Source: CAZDAW01 sp964503685
GTDB taxonomy: Bacteria > Chloroflexota > Anaerolineae > Anaerolineales > Anaerolineaceae
NCBI GenBank assembly: GCA_964503685.1
Contig: CAZDAW010000038.1
Span: forward strand, 1-32,058
Direction of reading: 5' to 3'
DNA: 32,058 nt
Within the stretch, counting starts at the first letter, position 1; each line of letters begins with the position of its first letter. The translations under genes were made by a program, and so were the position numbers. A model generated the notes under the pieces. The model was not told where the DNA came from. It was given only the letters and a program-made list of their open reading frames with translations, and ran no database searches. This document shows, piece by piece, positions 8,993 through 17,328 of the stretch.

Positions 8993-9964
8993 ATGTCAAA
9001 CTTCAGAATTAATATGAGACAGATCGGATTCCCTCTGCCCCAATCGAGGCTATCTCTTGATCGTTTGGCGCGCAAATTTGCTCTGGCCCTAACCATCATG
9101 CCTTTGTTGCTGGTGATTCTGATTTTCATTGCATTATTGCTGCGTACTTTGCCGATTCTGCGGGTGAAATCCATTTTTGAGTTGTTGACTGGCCAGGTCT
9201 GGCAACCCTTTCAGGGACAGTTTGGTTTTTACCCATTTATCATGGGTACTGTTTGGGTCACACTGGTTGCGATGATTATAAGCATCCCTGTTTGTTTATT
9301 AAGTGCAATTTATCTTTCTGAGTATGCCAGCCTGGCGGCGCGTTCCTTTATAAAACCACTCCTGGATCTTCTGGCGGGTATCCCGTCGGTGGTTTATGGG
9401 GTATGGGGTGTGCTTACGATTGTACCCTGGGTTAAGAATATGCTGGCCCCTCTGTTGAACAAATGGCTGGGTTTCATGCCGCTCTTTGCACTTAACAATC
9501 CGACGGGTTTCAGCGTTTTTTCGGGTGGATTTGTTTTGGCAGTGATGATTGCTCCTTTCATTATTGCAGTGACATACGAAATTATGTCCAGCATTCCTTC
9601 CGGATTACGAGAAGCCTCTCTGGCGTTGGGCGCGACGCGCTGGCAGACGATCAAGCATGTTTTATTGCCGAAAGCCGCGAGCGGCATTTTTGCTGGTATT
9701 GTTCTGGGCGCATCACGCGCCCTGGGAGAGACGATGGCAGTATTAATGGTCGTTGGAAATGTGCCGAAATCACCTACTTCCCTGTTTGACGCTGCTTATC
9801 CATTAACGGCTTTGATTGCAAATAATTATGGCGAAATGCTATCAATTCCGCTTTATGACGCCGCCTTATTAGGTTCAATGTTGATATTACTGGGTGTAGT
9901 CATCTTTTTTAACGTGTTTTCAGCTCTTGTTTTACGGCATGTTACTGAAGGGTGGGCAAAATGA
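8993..9964 (+). CDS. pstC: Phosphate ABC transporter permease PstC
   Basis: A 323-residue permease with about six membrane helices. It has PstC landmarks: a long periplasmic loop after the first helix, the IPSVVYGVWG segment after the third, and the coupling loop SGLREASLALGATRWQTIKH, followed by GASRALGETMAVLMV near the C-terminus. It forms the channel with PstA. The gene starts 18 bases after pstS and overlaps pstA by 4 bases. No good ribosome binding site is seen before ATG 8993; an in-frame ATG at 9014 is an alternative start that would remove 7 residues. Confidence 0.9.
   Translation: MSNFRINMRQIGFPLPQSRLSLDRLARKFALALTIMPLLLVILIFIALLLRTLPILRVKSIFELLTGQVWQPFQGQFGFYPFIMGTVWVTLVAMIISIPVCLLSAIYLSEYASLAARSFIKPLLDLLAGIPSVVYGVWGVLTIVPWVKNMLAPLLNKWLGFMPLFALNNPTGFSVFSGGFVLAVMIAPFIIAVTYEIMSSIPSGLREASLALGATRWQTIKHVLLPKAASGIFAGIVLGASRALGETMAVLMVVGNVPKSPTSLFDAAYPLTALIANNYGEMLSIPLYDAALLGSMLILLGVVIFFNVFSALVLRHVTEGWAK
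9948..9955 (+). promoter_or_regulatory. Ribosome binding site deciding the pstA start
   Basis: AAGGGTGG lies 5 bases before ATG 9961, inside the end of pstC. The alternative GTG at 9952 would sit within this site, so the ATGA overlap start at 9961 is preferred. Confidence 0.6.
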
Positions 9965-10812
9965 AGAAGCAATGGGTAGAAGAACAATTGATGAAATTGC
10001 TGATGTTGCTTTCATTAGGATTGGTCATCAGCGCCCTGGGTGCTATTCTGATCACTATTTTAATCAAAGGAGCACCTGCACTTAATATTGCAATGCTGAC
10101 ACAAACGCCAAAGGGTGGTTTTTACCTGGGGAGAGAGGGCGGTATTTTAAATGCTATTTTAGGCTCGCTGTATCTTGCTGCAGGCGGAACGGTTCTGGCG
10201 TTTTTATTCAGTGTGCCGTTGGCGTTGTGCTTGCGCAGTTATTTGAATCGCCAGCCGCATTGGGCGTCTATTGTCCGGCTTTCATTGGATGTGCTTTGGG
10301 GAATACCATCGATTGTCTATGGCGCCTTTGGCTTTGTCATCATGACGCTGGTGGGTCTGCATGCTTCGCTGCTTGGAGGGATTATCGTCCTGGCGTTATT
10401 GGAAATACCGATTATGGCGCGGGCAATGGATGAAGTGATTCAAATGATACCGAATGGTCTTGAAGAGGCTGCGTTGGCTATTGGCGCTACTCGATTGGAA
10501 ATTACGCTTCATGTCCTGACGCGTCAGGCTTTGCCGGGATTGGTTACCGCTATCTTGCTGGCATTCGGACGTGGCATTGGCGATGCTGCATCCGTTCTAT
10601 TTACTGCCGGCTTCACCGATCGAATCCCGACTTCCTTATTCCAACCAGTTGCTTCTTTACCCCTGGCGGTTTTTTTTCAGCTTGGTACGCCGTTTCCTGA
10701 AGTTCAGCGTAGAGGGTATGCATCTGCATTGGTTCTGACCGGACTGATCTTATTGGTCAGTGTGACTTCGCGCTGGCTTTCGGCGCGTTTAAGTAAATTT
10801 GTGATTAAATAG
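9961..10812 (+). CDS. pstA: Phosphate ABC transporter permease PstA
   Basis: A 283-residue permease with about six membrane helices. PstA features include the GGILNAILGSLYL entry to the second helix, IPSIVYGAFGF, and the coupling loop NGLEEAALAIGATRLEITLH. It pairs with PstC. Its ATG shares the ATGA overlap with the pstC stop, which implies translational coupling. The C-terminal SLFQPVASLPLAVFFQLGTP segment matches the usual PstA end region. PstB follows 10 bases later. Confidence 0.9.
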   Translation: MKKQWVEEQLMKLLMLLSLGLVISALGAILITILIKGAPALNIAMLTQTPKGGFYLGREGGILNAILGSLYLAAGGTVLAFLFSVPLALCLRSYLNRQPHWASIVRLSLDVLWGIPSIVYGAFGFVIMTLVGLHASLLGGIIVLALLEIPIMARAMDEVIQMIPNGLEEAALAIGATRLEITLHVLTRQALPGLVTAILLAFGRGIGDAASVLFTAGFTDRIPTSLFQPVASLPLAVFFQLGTPFPEVQRRGYASALVLTGLILLVSVTSRWLSARLSKFVIK

Positions 10813-10822
10813 AGCGGTTTCA

Positions 10823-11575
10823 ATGGACACGCATATTCAGGTCAGACATCTCAATGTTGTATATGGAAAAAACACGGCGCTCAAAGATATTTCACTTGAA
10901 ATCCCTCGCGGACAAATTACGGCAGTCATCGGCCCTTCGGGCTGCGGGAAGACTACATTGCTGAAAAGCTTCAACCGGTTTTTGGAACTGATTGATGGAA
11001 TTAATATATCTGGCGAGATTCTGTTGGATGGAGAGAATATCTATTCACCGGGAGTTGACGTGACGGAGATACGAAAAAAGGTGGGTTTGCTGGCGCAAAC
11101 TCCCTATCCACTCCCGATGTCCATTTATGATAATGTGGCTTATGGCTTGAAGATTCACGACATCCAATCAAAACCCGACCGGGATGCCGCCGTCCAACAC
11201 TATTTAGAGATTTCAGGTCTGTGGAATGAGGTAAAGGATCGTTTACACACACCTGCCAGTGAATTATCGGTTGGCCAACAGCAACGCCTTTGTCTGGCGC
11301 GCGGCCTTGCTGTCGAACCGGAAATCTTGCTGGGTGATGAATTGACATCAGCTTTGGATCCGATCTCTGCAAGACATATTGAACAACGTTTAATCGATCT
11401 TAAACACACTTATACGATGGTTTTGGTCACTCATATGCTGAGGCAGGCCAAACGATTGGCGGATTATGTTGTCTTTTTGTATATGGGTGAACTGATTGAA
11501 TGTGGGCCGGCGCATGAAGTCTTTGAACATCCTGTACAATCTCTGACACGCTCTTACCTGTCAGGTGAATTTTAA
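10823..11575 (+). CDS. pstB: Phosphate ABC transporter ATPase PstB (divergent motifs)
   Basis: A 250-residue ATPase of normal PstB length. Walker A is GPSGCGKTT (37-45), Q-loop Q92, then the PstB-diagnostic PMSIYDNVAYG (98-108), Walker B ILLGDE (168-173), TSALDP D-loop, switch His204. Two deviations stand out: the signature reads LSVGQ (148-152) with Val150 where Gly is usual, and Walker B is followed by Leu174 instead of the usual Pro. The catalytic Glu173, Lys43 and His204 are present, so activity is likely. No phoU follows; a polysaccharide deacetylase gene starts 30 bases downstream. Confidence 0.9.
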   Translation: MDTHIQVRHLNVVYGKNTALKDISLEIPRGQITAVIGPSGCGKTTLLKSFNRFLELIDGINISGEILLDGENIYSPGVDVTEIRKKVGLLAQTPYPLPMSIYDNVAYGLKIHDIQSKPDRDAAVQHYLEISGLWNEVKDRLHTPASELSVGQQQRLCLARGLAVEPEILLGDELTSALDPISARHIEQRLIDLKHTYTMVLVTHMLRQAKRLADYVVFLYMGELIECGPAHEVFEHPVQSLTRSYLSGEF

Positions 11576-11605
11576 TGTTGTGATTGAGGAAAGAGGATAC
11601 CTAAA

Positions 11606-13030
11606 GTGGACCGTGCTATTAATTCGAATCCTTTAAGAACAACCGGGGCAGTGGAATATACTTGGCGTCAATATGCGCGCCGGGTAGGACTGTCTGTTTC
11701 AGATTCGTCAGGAAACGGTTTTGATAGATTGGGTTTGAAAGTTCAATATGGATTGCCTGATGAATCGAATATATTACCGGGAATTGGAGTATATGTTATA
11801 CCCTGTAAAGAAGCCAGTTGGGAAGAGTTGATAAAAAAGACTCCTCAATCCTTGATATGGCTCAATGCCCGGCAAGTTTATCCGGGAGATATCCCGCCTG
11901 AGCTTGATAATTCTGTTCCAGTGCTTTTCTGGGGAGCGGGCTATGAGGATGGGCAAAAGCCATTTGCCGAACAATTGTCGAATGGGAGTGTGATTTTTTA
12001 CGCTGATATTATCGCCGCAGCGTTTTTTATGCTTTCGCGCTGGGAAGAGATGTTGCCTGTAGAGCGTGACCAGCACCAGCGTTTTCCGGCAGCAGCAAGC
12101 GTTGCTTTTCGGCAAGGTTTTTTGGACCGTCCAATCATCGATGAGTATGCTGTTATATTACGGGAATGGATAAGGCGAATTAAACCGGATTTCAATTCAT
12201 CTCCCGGCTCTTTTATGCTTAACTTAAGCCATGACATCGATGAATCATTTTATTATTATCCATTTTTTTCGAATGGTTTAAGGGTTTTGTACCGCGATAT
12301 TGTTAGAGCAGGAAAAATCAAACTGGCCCTGGAAGATTTTGGGAAAATATTAAAAGGGAAATTATCTGATCCTTATTATTCGGCAATAATCGAACTTGGG
12401 GAAACAGAGCAGGTTTTAAATCCGCCCAGTACATTTTATTTTCAATCAACCAGACGTTCAAAATATGATGATGGCTATCGGCTTGAGGCGGCCATACAGA
12501 ACGTTTTGAAGAATTTACAACAAGCAGGTTTTGAGATTGGCCTTCATCCAGGTTATTTGACTCATGGGAATGTGGAGCGGATACGACAGGAGAAAATTAA
12601 TCTCGATAGCAGCCTTATTCGACCATGTCGCAGCGTTCGCCAGCATTATCTGAGGTTCGACCCGCAGCAGGATTGGCGGATATGGGAACAGGCAGGTTTT
12701 GAGATTGACTCGACGGCTGGTTATGCTGAATATGAGGGTTTTCGCTGCGGTACCTGTTTCCCATATCACCCCTTTGATATCCGGGAATGCCGGGAAATGG
12801 ACCTGATTGAAATACCACTGATTGTAATGGATGTAACGCTTCGCCAATACAGACAACTGGAGCTGGAGGAAGCGCGGCAGATTATTTTGCGACTTGCGAA
12901 ACGTTGTCAATCGGTGGGTGGCGTTTTTACACTTTTGTGGCATAATACGTCTTTACATCTCGATTGGCAGGCATGGGGTAAGATGTATTTTGATCTTCTG
13001 CCGGAACTTGTACAGCTTCGAGATCAATAA
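11606..13030 (+). CDS. Polysaccharide deacetylase family protein with N-terminal DUF7033-type domain
   Basis: A 474-residue soluble protein. Residues about 1-190 match the region that precedes the deacetylase fold in the DUF7033 group, with FMLSRWEE (141-148) and the RPIIDEY segment (175-181). From about 200 a NodB-like barrel begins: SHDID (208-212) supplies the likely catalytic and metal-binding aspartates, and IGLHPGY (311-317) with His314 the metal-site histidine. Such enzymes remove N- or O-acetyl groups from glycans; with no signal peptide, this one probably acts on a cytoplasmic lipid-linked intermediate. The GTG start has GAAAGAGGA 8 bases upstream. It follows pstB by 30 bases, an unexpected neighbour. 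Confidence 0.8.
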   Translation: MDRAINSNPLRTTGAVEYTWRQYARRVGLSVSDSSGNGFDRLGLKVQYGLPDESNILPGIGVYVIPCKEASWEELIKKTPQSLIWLNARQVYPGDIPPELDNSVPVLFWGAGYEDGQKPFAEQLSNGSVIFYADIIAAAFFMLSRWEEMLPVERDQHQRFPAAASVAFRQGFLDRPIIDEYAVILREWIRRIKPDFNSSPGSFMLNLSHDIDESFYYYPFFSNGLRVLYRDIVRAGKIKLALEDFGKILKGKLSDPYYSAIIELGETEQVLNPPSTFYFQSTRRSKYDDGYRLEAAIQNVLKNLQQAGFEIGLHPGYLTHGNVERIRQEKINLDSSLIRPCRSVRQHYLRFDPQQDWRIWEQAGFEIDSTAGYAEYEGFRCGTCFPYHPFDIRECREMDLIEIPLIVMDVTLRQYRQLELEEARQIILRLAKRCQSVGGVFTLLWHNTSLHLDWQAWGKMYFDLLPELVQLRDQ

Positions 13031-13052
13031 AACTATCGTTTGGATTTTGCTT

Positions 13053-14240
13053 GTGTCATTTCATGTTTTAGAAAAGCCCAACCAATCAATTTGCATCCTA
13101 TCTTTTTCAACGATCAGCAAGGATGCACGGGTATTAAGGCAAGTTAAATACTTGGCGGAAATCTATCCGTTAACGGTAATTGGGTATGGAAATTCTCATC
13201 CATCTTGGGAAAGAATGAGGGTTACGTGGTCGCCGGTTGTAAAAGAGTCGAGTTTGACCAGAAAAGGGTTTTCTCTTCTCCGGCTTGCTGGCGCAAAGAT
13301 GTCGGTTGGCGCATACGAGCGCTGGTATTGGTCATTCGCCCATCACCGGCAGGCGCTGGATAGGGCAGTGGCGGCGAAATGCAAAGTCTATCATGCAAAT
13401 GATGTTGAGGCTTTACCGGTTGCGGCTGAGGCTGCCAGGCAGAATCATGCGTATTTAGTTTTGGATGCTCACGAATATGCCCCGCTGGAGTTTGAAAACC
13501 GCTGGTATTGGCGGCTATACCAGCCGGCGACGGTTTATCTGTTGCGTAAATATGCCTCTCAAATTGCAGTATTCACTACAGTATGCTCGCCTTTGGCTGA
13601 ACGCTATCATAAAGAGTTCAACCTGGATGCGCAGGTTATCATGAGCGCGCCCGAACTGGTCGACTTGCCGGCTGTTAATAGAGAATCGGCTGATATCCAG
13701 CTTATTCATCATGGCGGGACGATTCCTGATCGAAAACTGGAGATTATGATCGAAGCCATGCGCTATTGTGATGAGCGTTTTCGGCTCAACTTTATGTTGA
13801 CTCAACACGATTCGCCGTATGGACGATATCTCAAGCGGCTGGCAGGAAATATCGCGGCGGATCGTATCTTTTTTCATGAACCAGTACCTCCATCTGAAAT
13901 TGTCAAACGTATCAGTCAATATGACCTGGGTCTTTGCATCATTGCGCCTACCAATTACAATTACCGGATGTCTTTGCCTAATAAATTCTTTGATTTTATT
14001 GCGGCCGGGTTGGGTATTTGCATTGGTCCTTCACCGGCAATGGCAGAAATCGTGAATGCTTATGGTATAGGTTGTGTTTCGCCCAGTTTTTCGCCGCGAG
14101 ATATTGCAGCTACGTTGAATGGACTTACTGCGGAAAAAATTCAGATGATGAAAGATGCCGCACGAAAGTCAGCAATGACATTCAATGCAGATGTTGAGAT
14201 GGGCAAATTAATTGCGGCTTATAATAAGCTCCTGACCTAA
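13053..14240 (+). CDS. GT4-type (GT-B fold) glycosyltransferase, paralogue 3
   Basis: A 395-residue soluble protein sharing all landmarks with the genes at 1932 and 3184: ICILSFS, YHANDVEALPVA, DAHEY, LIHHG, SLPNKFFDF. Segments such as the ERWYW region and AAGLGICIGPSPAMAEI show it is closest to the gene at 1932, about 11 kb away across both transporters. The frame is open further upstream (an ATG at 12894), but that would overlap the deacetylase by 137 bases and add an unconserved lead. GTG 13053 gives a length matching the paralogues, though its ribosome binding site is weak; TTG 13047 is an alternative. It probably adds a sugar to the glycan precursor. Confidence 0.83.
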   Translation: MSFHVLEKPNQSICILSFSTISKDARVLRQVKYLAEIYPLTVIGYGNSHPSWERMRVTWSPVVKESSLTRKGFSLLRLAGAKMSVGAYERWYWSFAHHRQALDRAVAAKCKVYHANDVEALPVAAEAARQNHAYLVLDAHEYAPLEFENRWYWRLYQPATVYLLRKYASQIAVFTTVCSPLAERYHKEFNLDAQVIMSAPELVDLPAVNRESADIQLIHHGGTIPDRKLEIMIEAMRYCDERFRLNFMLTQHDSPYGRYLKRLAGNIAADRIFFHEPVPPSEIVKRISQYDLGLCIIAPTNYNYRMSLPNKFFDFIAAGLGICIGPSPAMAEIVNAYGIGCVSPSFSPRDIAATLNGLTAEKIQMMKDAARKSAMTFNADVEMGKLIAAYNKLLT

Positions 14241-14251
14241 AAGGATCATCA

Positions 14252-16225
14252 ATGTGTGGAATTTATGGAACCTGGAATACAACGGGTGGTATGATTTCGC
14301 CTGAAACTGTCCAGCAATTTACAACGCTGATAAAGCATCGCGGACCAGATGATGAGGGCTACTTGCTGGTTAATTCTCGATCTTCGCGAATCACACCTTG
14401 CAGTGGCAAAGACTCGAAAGAGGATTTAAACTTGCCATTGATTGAATCTCTTGCGGCTGATCGTTACGATTTGGCATTTGGTTTCAGGCGTTTATCCATT
14501 TTGGATTTGTCGAATGCAGGTCATCAACCCATGGGGTCGCCAGAAGGGGATTTGTGGATTGAGCTCAATGGAGAAATTTACAATTACCTGGAATTACGCG
14601 CCGAGCTTATCGGATATGGGTACACTTTTCGCAGCGAGTCAGACACTGAGGTTGTATTATGCGCATACCGCCAGTGGGGTGTAGATTGCCTTAAACGCTT
14701 CAATGGAATGTGGTCGTTTGCTATCTGGGATGATCGGCAAAAGGCGCTCTTTTTGGCGCGTGATCGGTTTGGCATCAAGCCGCTCTACTACACCTGGCAA
14801 GATGGCATATTTAGTTTTGCCTCTGAGATCAAGGCGCTGGTGGGTAAGGGCGGCATTCCATTCTCACCCAGAAAGCAGGCTGTGATCAATTACCTTGCCT
14901 GCGCGTCTTTGCCTTCTGTACAGATGGGTGAAACATTTTTTGAAGGGGTGAATATCATACCACCAGGTCATTGGTTGCTGGTAAGAGATGGAGCGTTGAA
15001 GGTGGGACGCTACTGGGAAATGCCTGAAGATCACCTGGATATCCAGTCATCGGATATTGCTGTCGAGCAGTTTCGCGAATTATTGACTGATGCGATTCGT
15101 ATTCATTTGCGCTCAGATGTTTCAGTGGGTACGTGCCTGAGTGGGGGGCTGGATTCTTCTTCGATTGTGTTTATAATTGATCGATTGCTTCATGAAGGAA
15201 ATATTGATGACGCTCAGATCGGCAACCGGCAGCGAACTTTTAGCGCCGTTTATTCGCAAGAAGGTCCTTTCAATGAGCGTAAATACATTGATCGTGTCCT
15301 CGATCAAATCCGCGCTTCCGGTTGTTTTACATATCCCACCGCCGATAGGCTTAAAGCTGACGCCGAACGATTTGTATGGCATCAGGAAGAGCCTTTTCCG
15401 ACTACCAGTATGTTTGCCCAGTGGTGTGTGATGCGCCTGGTCAGTGAAAATGGAGTACGGGTATTGTTAGATGGTCAGGGCGCCGACGAAATGTTGGGCG
15501 GTTATCGACCGTATGGCGTTTATCTGGGCGAGTTGTTGCGCGCCGGCAAAATCGGCAGATTTATCAGCGAGAGCCGCTTCATCAGCAAGAACGGCAGTAT
15601 GCCCTTCCTGACTGCGCTGGCTCAGGGCGGCGCGATGGCGTTACCGAGCGGGATAAAAAAAGAATTATATCGATATATCTGGCAATCGGCGATGAAACAA
15701 TCGGCGCTTTCAATGGAGTTCCGTGAAGCGGTACACCCGGCTGCGAAATCCTGGAGTGTGCATTCGACTCTCGATGACCATTTGAAGTATATCTTTTGCG
15801 AAGAAAATCTGCCGCATTTGTTGCGTTACGAAGATCGCAATTCAATGGCATTCAGCGTTGAATCACGGGTGCCGTATCTGGATTATCGCCTGGTAGAGTA
15901 TTCTTATCGGACAACACAGGCCTGGCGCATCAATCAGGGTTGGACGAAATGGATATTACGTAAAGCGGTTGAGAATATTTTGCCGGCCGAGATCGTGTGG
16001 CGGAAGGATAAAGTGGGTTTTGCTACGCCGGAAGGCGATTGGCTGAAGGAATGGTTGCGCAGCGATAAAGGATTGCTGAATGATGACGCCAGATGCAAAG
16101 AGTATTTGAATCTGGAAGAGGCGCGTTTTAGGATGGATCGATGGCTGAATAAGGGTGGAGAACGACCGCCAGTTTGGCGTTGGATTAACCTGGAGCTATG
16201 GATGAGAGTCTGGCAATGCGCATAG
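14252..16225 (+). CDS. asnB: Asparagine synthase (glutamine-hydrolysing) family protein
   Basis: A 657-residue two-domain enzyme. Met removal would expose Cys2 of MCGIYGTW, the class II glutaminase nucleophile. RGPDDEG (30-36), NGEIYNY (106-112) and SDTEVV (130-135) are glutaminase-site motifs. The synthetase half has the ATP-pyrophosphatase loop SGGLDSSS (297-304). Housekeeping AsnB makes asparagine from aspartate and glutamine. Paralogues in glycan clusters are thought to amidate uronic acids or related carboxylated sugars, and the location favours that role, although this is inference. AAGGA lies upstream of the ATG. The last bases overlap the next glycosyltransferase gene by 10. Confidence 0.9.
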   Translation: MCGIYGTWNTTGGMISPETVQQFTTLIKHRGPDDEGYLLVNSRSSRITPCSGKDSKEDLNLPLIESLAADRYDLAFGFRRLSILDLSNAGHQPMGSPEGDLWIELNGEIYNYLELRAELIGYGYTFRSESDTEVVLCAYRQWGVDCLKRFNGMWSFAIWDDRQKALFLARDRFGIKPLYYTWQDGIFSFASEIKALVGKGGIPFSPRKQAVINYLACASLPSVQMGETFFEGVNIIPPGHWLLVRDGALKVGRYWEMPEDHLDIQSSDIAVEQFRELLTDAIRIHLRSDVSVGTCLSGGLDSSSIVFIIDRLLHEGNIDDAQIGNRQRTFSAVYSQEGPFNERKYIDRVLDQIRASGCFTYPTADRLKADAERFVWHQEEPFPTTSMFAQWCVMRLVSENGVRVLLDGQGADEMLGGYRPYGVYLGELLRAGKIGRFISESRFISKNGSMPFLTALAQGGAMALPSGIKKELYRYIWQSAMKQSALSMEFREAVHPAAKSWSVHSTLDDHLKYIFCEENLPHLLRYEDRNSMAFSVESRVPYLDYRLVEYSYRTTQAWRINQGWTKWILRKAVENILPAEIVWRKDKVGFATPEGDWLKEWLRSDKGLLNDDARCKEYLNLEEARFRMDRWLNKGGERPPVWRWINLELWMRVWQCA

Positions 16226-17316
16226 CTTACGTGTCTTTGCACTGGCCGCGAACAATTACCAGCGGCGTGGGTAAAAAAATGAGCGACCAACTACAAATCT
16301 GGCGTGAACTGGGTCATGAGGCTCAATTATTTATGCATACGCATCCCTATCCTGATCAGAAATTGCTTTTACCGGCGCAAGTCATTGAATATCAGACGGT
16401 TCCGGGAATTAGAGGCAAAATTAAAACCGAAACAAACCGAATCGATGCGATTAGCCGTCTTATTAAAGCGGTTGAGGCTTATCGTCCAGATGTGATTTAC
16501 CTGCGTTCAGGGATGTATGCGTATCCACTGCATAAATTGTTTCAGGTGGCGCCTGTGGTAATGGAGATCAATTCCAATGATGTCTCAGAACACCGGCACC
16601 TGGGTATTGTTTACTATTTCTACAATCGTCTGACGCGCAACATCGATCTGAGTCGGGCAGCCGGTTTGGTTTCGGTTTCAAGGGAACTGTTATCATTGCC
16701 AGTCTTTAACAGGTATGGTAAGCTTACCAGGGTTATTGCCAATGGAATTGATCTAAGCAGGGTAATGGAATTGCCAGCGCCGAATAATTCGAGACCGCGC
16801 CTGGTTTTTATTGGCACCCCGGGTTATCCCTGGCACGGTGTAGAAAAGCTGGCAATGCTGGCAAACTCTTTCCCCGACTTGATGATTGACGTGATTGGAT
16901 ACGACACATTGGGCGCTGCTGCATCTATGACGAATGTCGTTTTACATGGATATCTGACTTCTCAATCATATCAGCAGATTATAGGTGGGGCGGATGTTGC
17001 CATCGGCTCGTTGGCGCTGCACCGGAACAATTTGAATGAAGCCTCACCGCTCAAAACTCGTGAATGTCTGGCGTATGGGCTGCCATCCATTCTGCCGTAT
17101 ATCGATACGGATCTTGATGAAGTGATCAGTGATACCTTGTTGAAAATTCCCAATCAGGAAGATAATGTTTTGAATTATGGTAGAGCAATATATGATTTTG
17201 CCTACCGAATGCGCGGGCGACGGATTGATAGACAACTAATCGGCCCATTAATCGATATGCATGCCAAAGAAACAAAGAGGATAGATTTCTTTGAAGAGAT
17301 TATCAGTAAGAGGTAA
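16216..17316 (+). CDS. GT4-type glycosyltransferase, a different subgroup from the three paralogues
   Basis: A 366-residue GT-B protein. The MRIAYVSLHWP start and the SGVGKKM loop are typical of the nucleotide-sugar GT4 acceptor half. VSVSRELL and VIANGIDLSRV mark the inter-domain region, and LVFIGTPGYPWHGVEKL opens the donor half. LNEASPLKTRECLAYGLPSILP is the donor-site segment with the glutamate-containing GT4 loop. ATG 16216 is preferred over ATG 16198 because GATGAGAG lies 7 bases before it, the site before 16198 is too close, and family members normally begin with the first beta strand. It overlaps asnB by 10 bases, so the two are probably translated together. Confidence 0.85.
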   Translation: MRIAYVSLHWPRTITSGVGKKMSDQLQIWRELGHEAQLFMHTHPYPDQKLLLPAQVIEYQTVPGIRGKIKTETNRIDAISRLIKAVEAYRPDVIYLRSGMYAYPLHKLFQVAPVVMEINSNDVSEHRHLGIVYYFYNRLTRNIDLSRAAGLVSVSRELLSLPVFNRYGKLTRVIANGIDLSRVMELPAPNNSRPRLVFIGTPGYPWHGVEKLAMLANSFPDLMIDVIGYDTLGAAASMTNVVLHGYLTSQSYQQIIGGADVAIGSLALHRNNLNEASPLKTRECLAYGLPSILPYIDTDLDEVISDTLLKIPNQEDNVLNYGRAIYDFAYRMRGRRIDRQLIGPLIDMHAKETKRIDFFEEIISKR

Positions 17317-17328
17317 ATTATAGAGCGT

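Noticed and set aside
12894..13052. Upstream extension of the third GT4 gene to ATG 12894
   Set aside because: It would overlap the deacetylase by 137 bases and add a lead not seen in the two paralogues; GTG 13053 gives the expected length.
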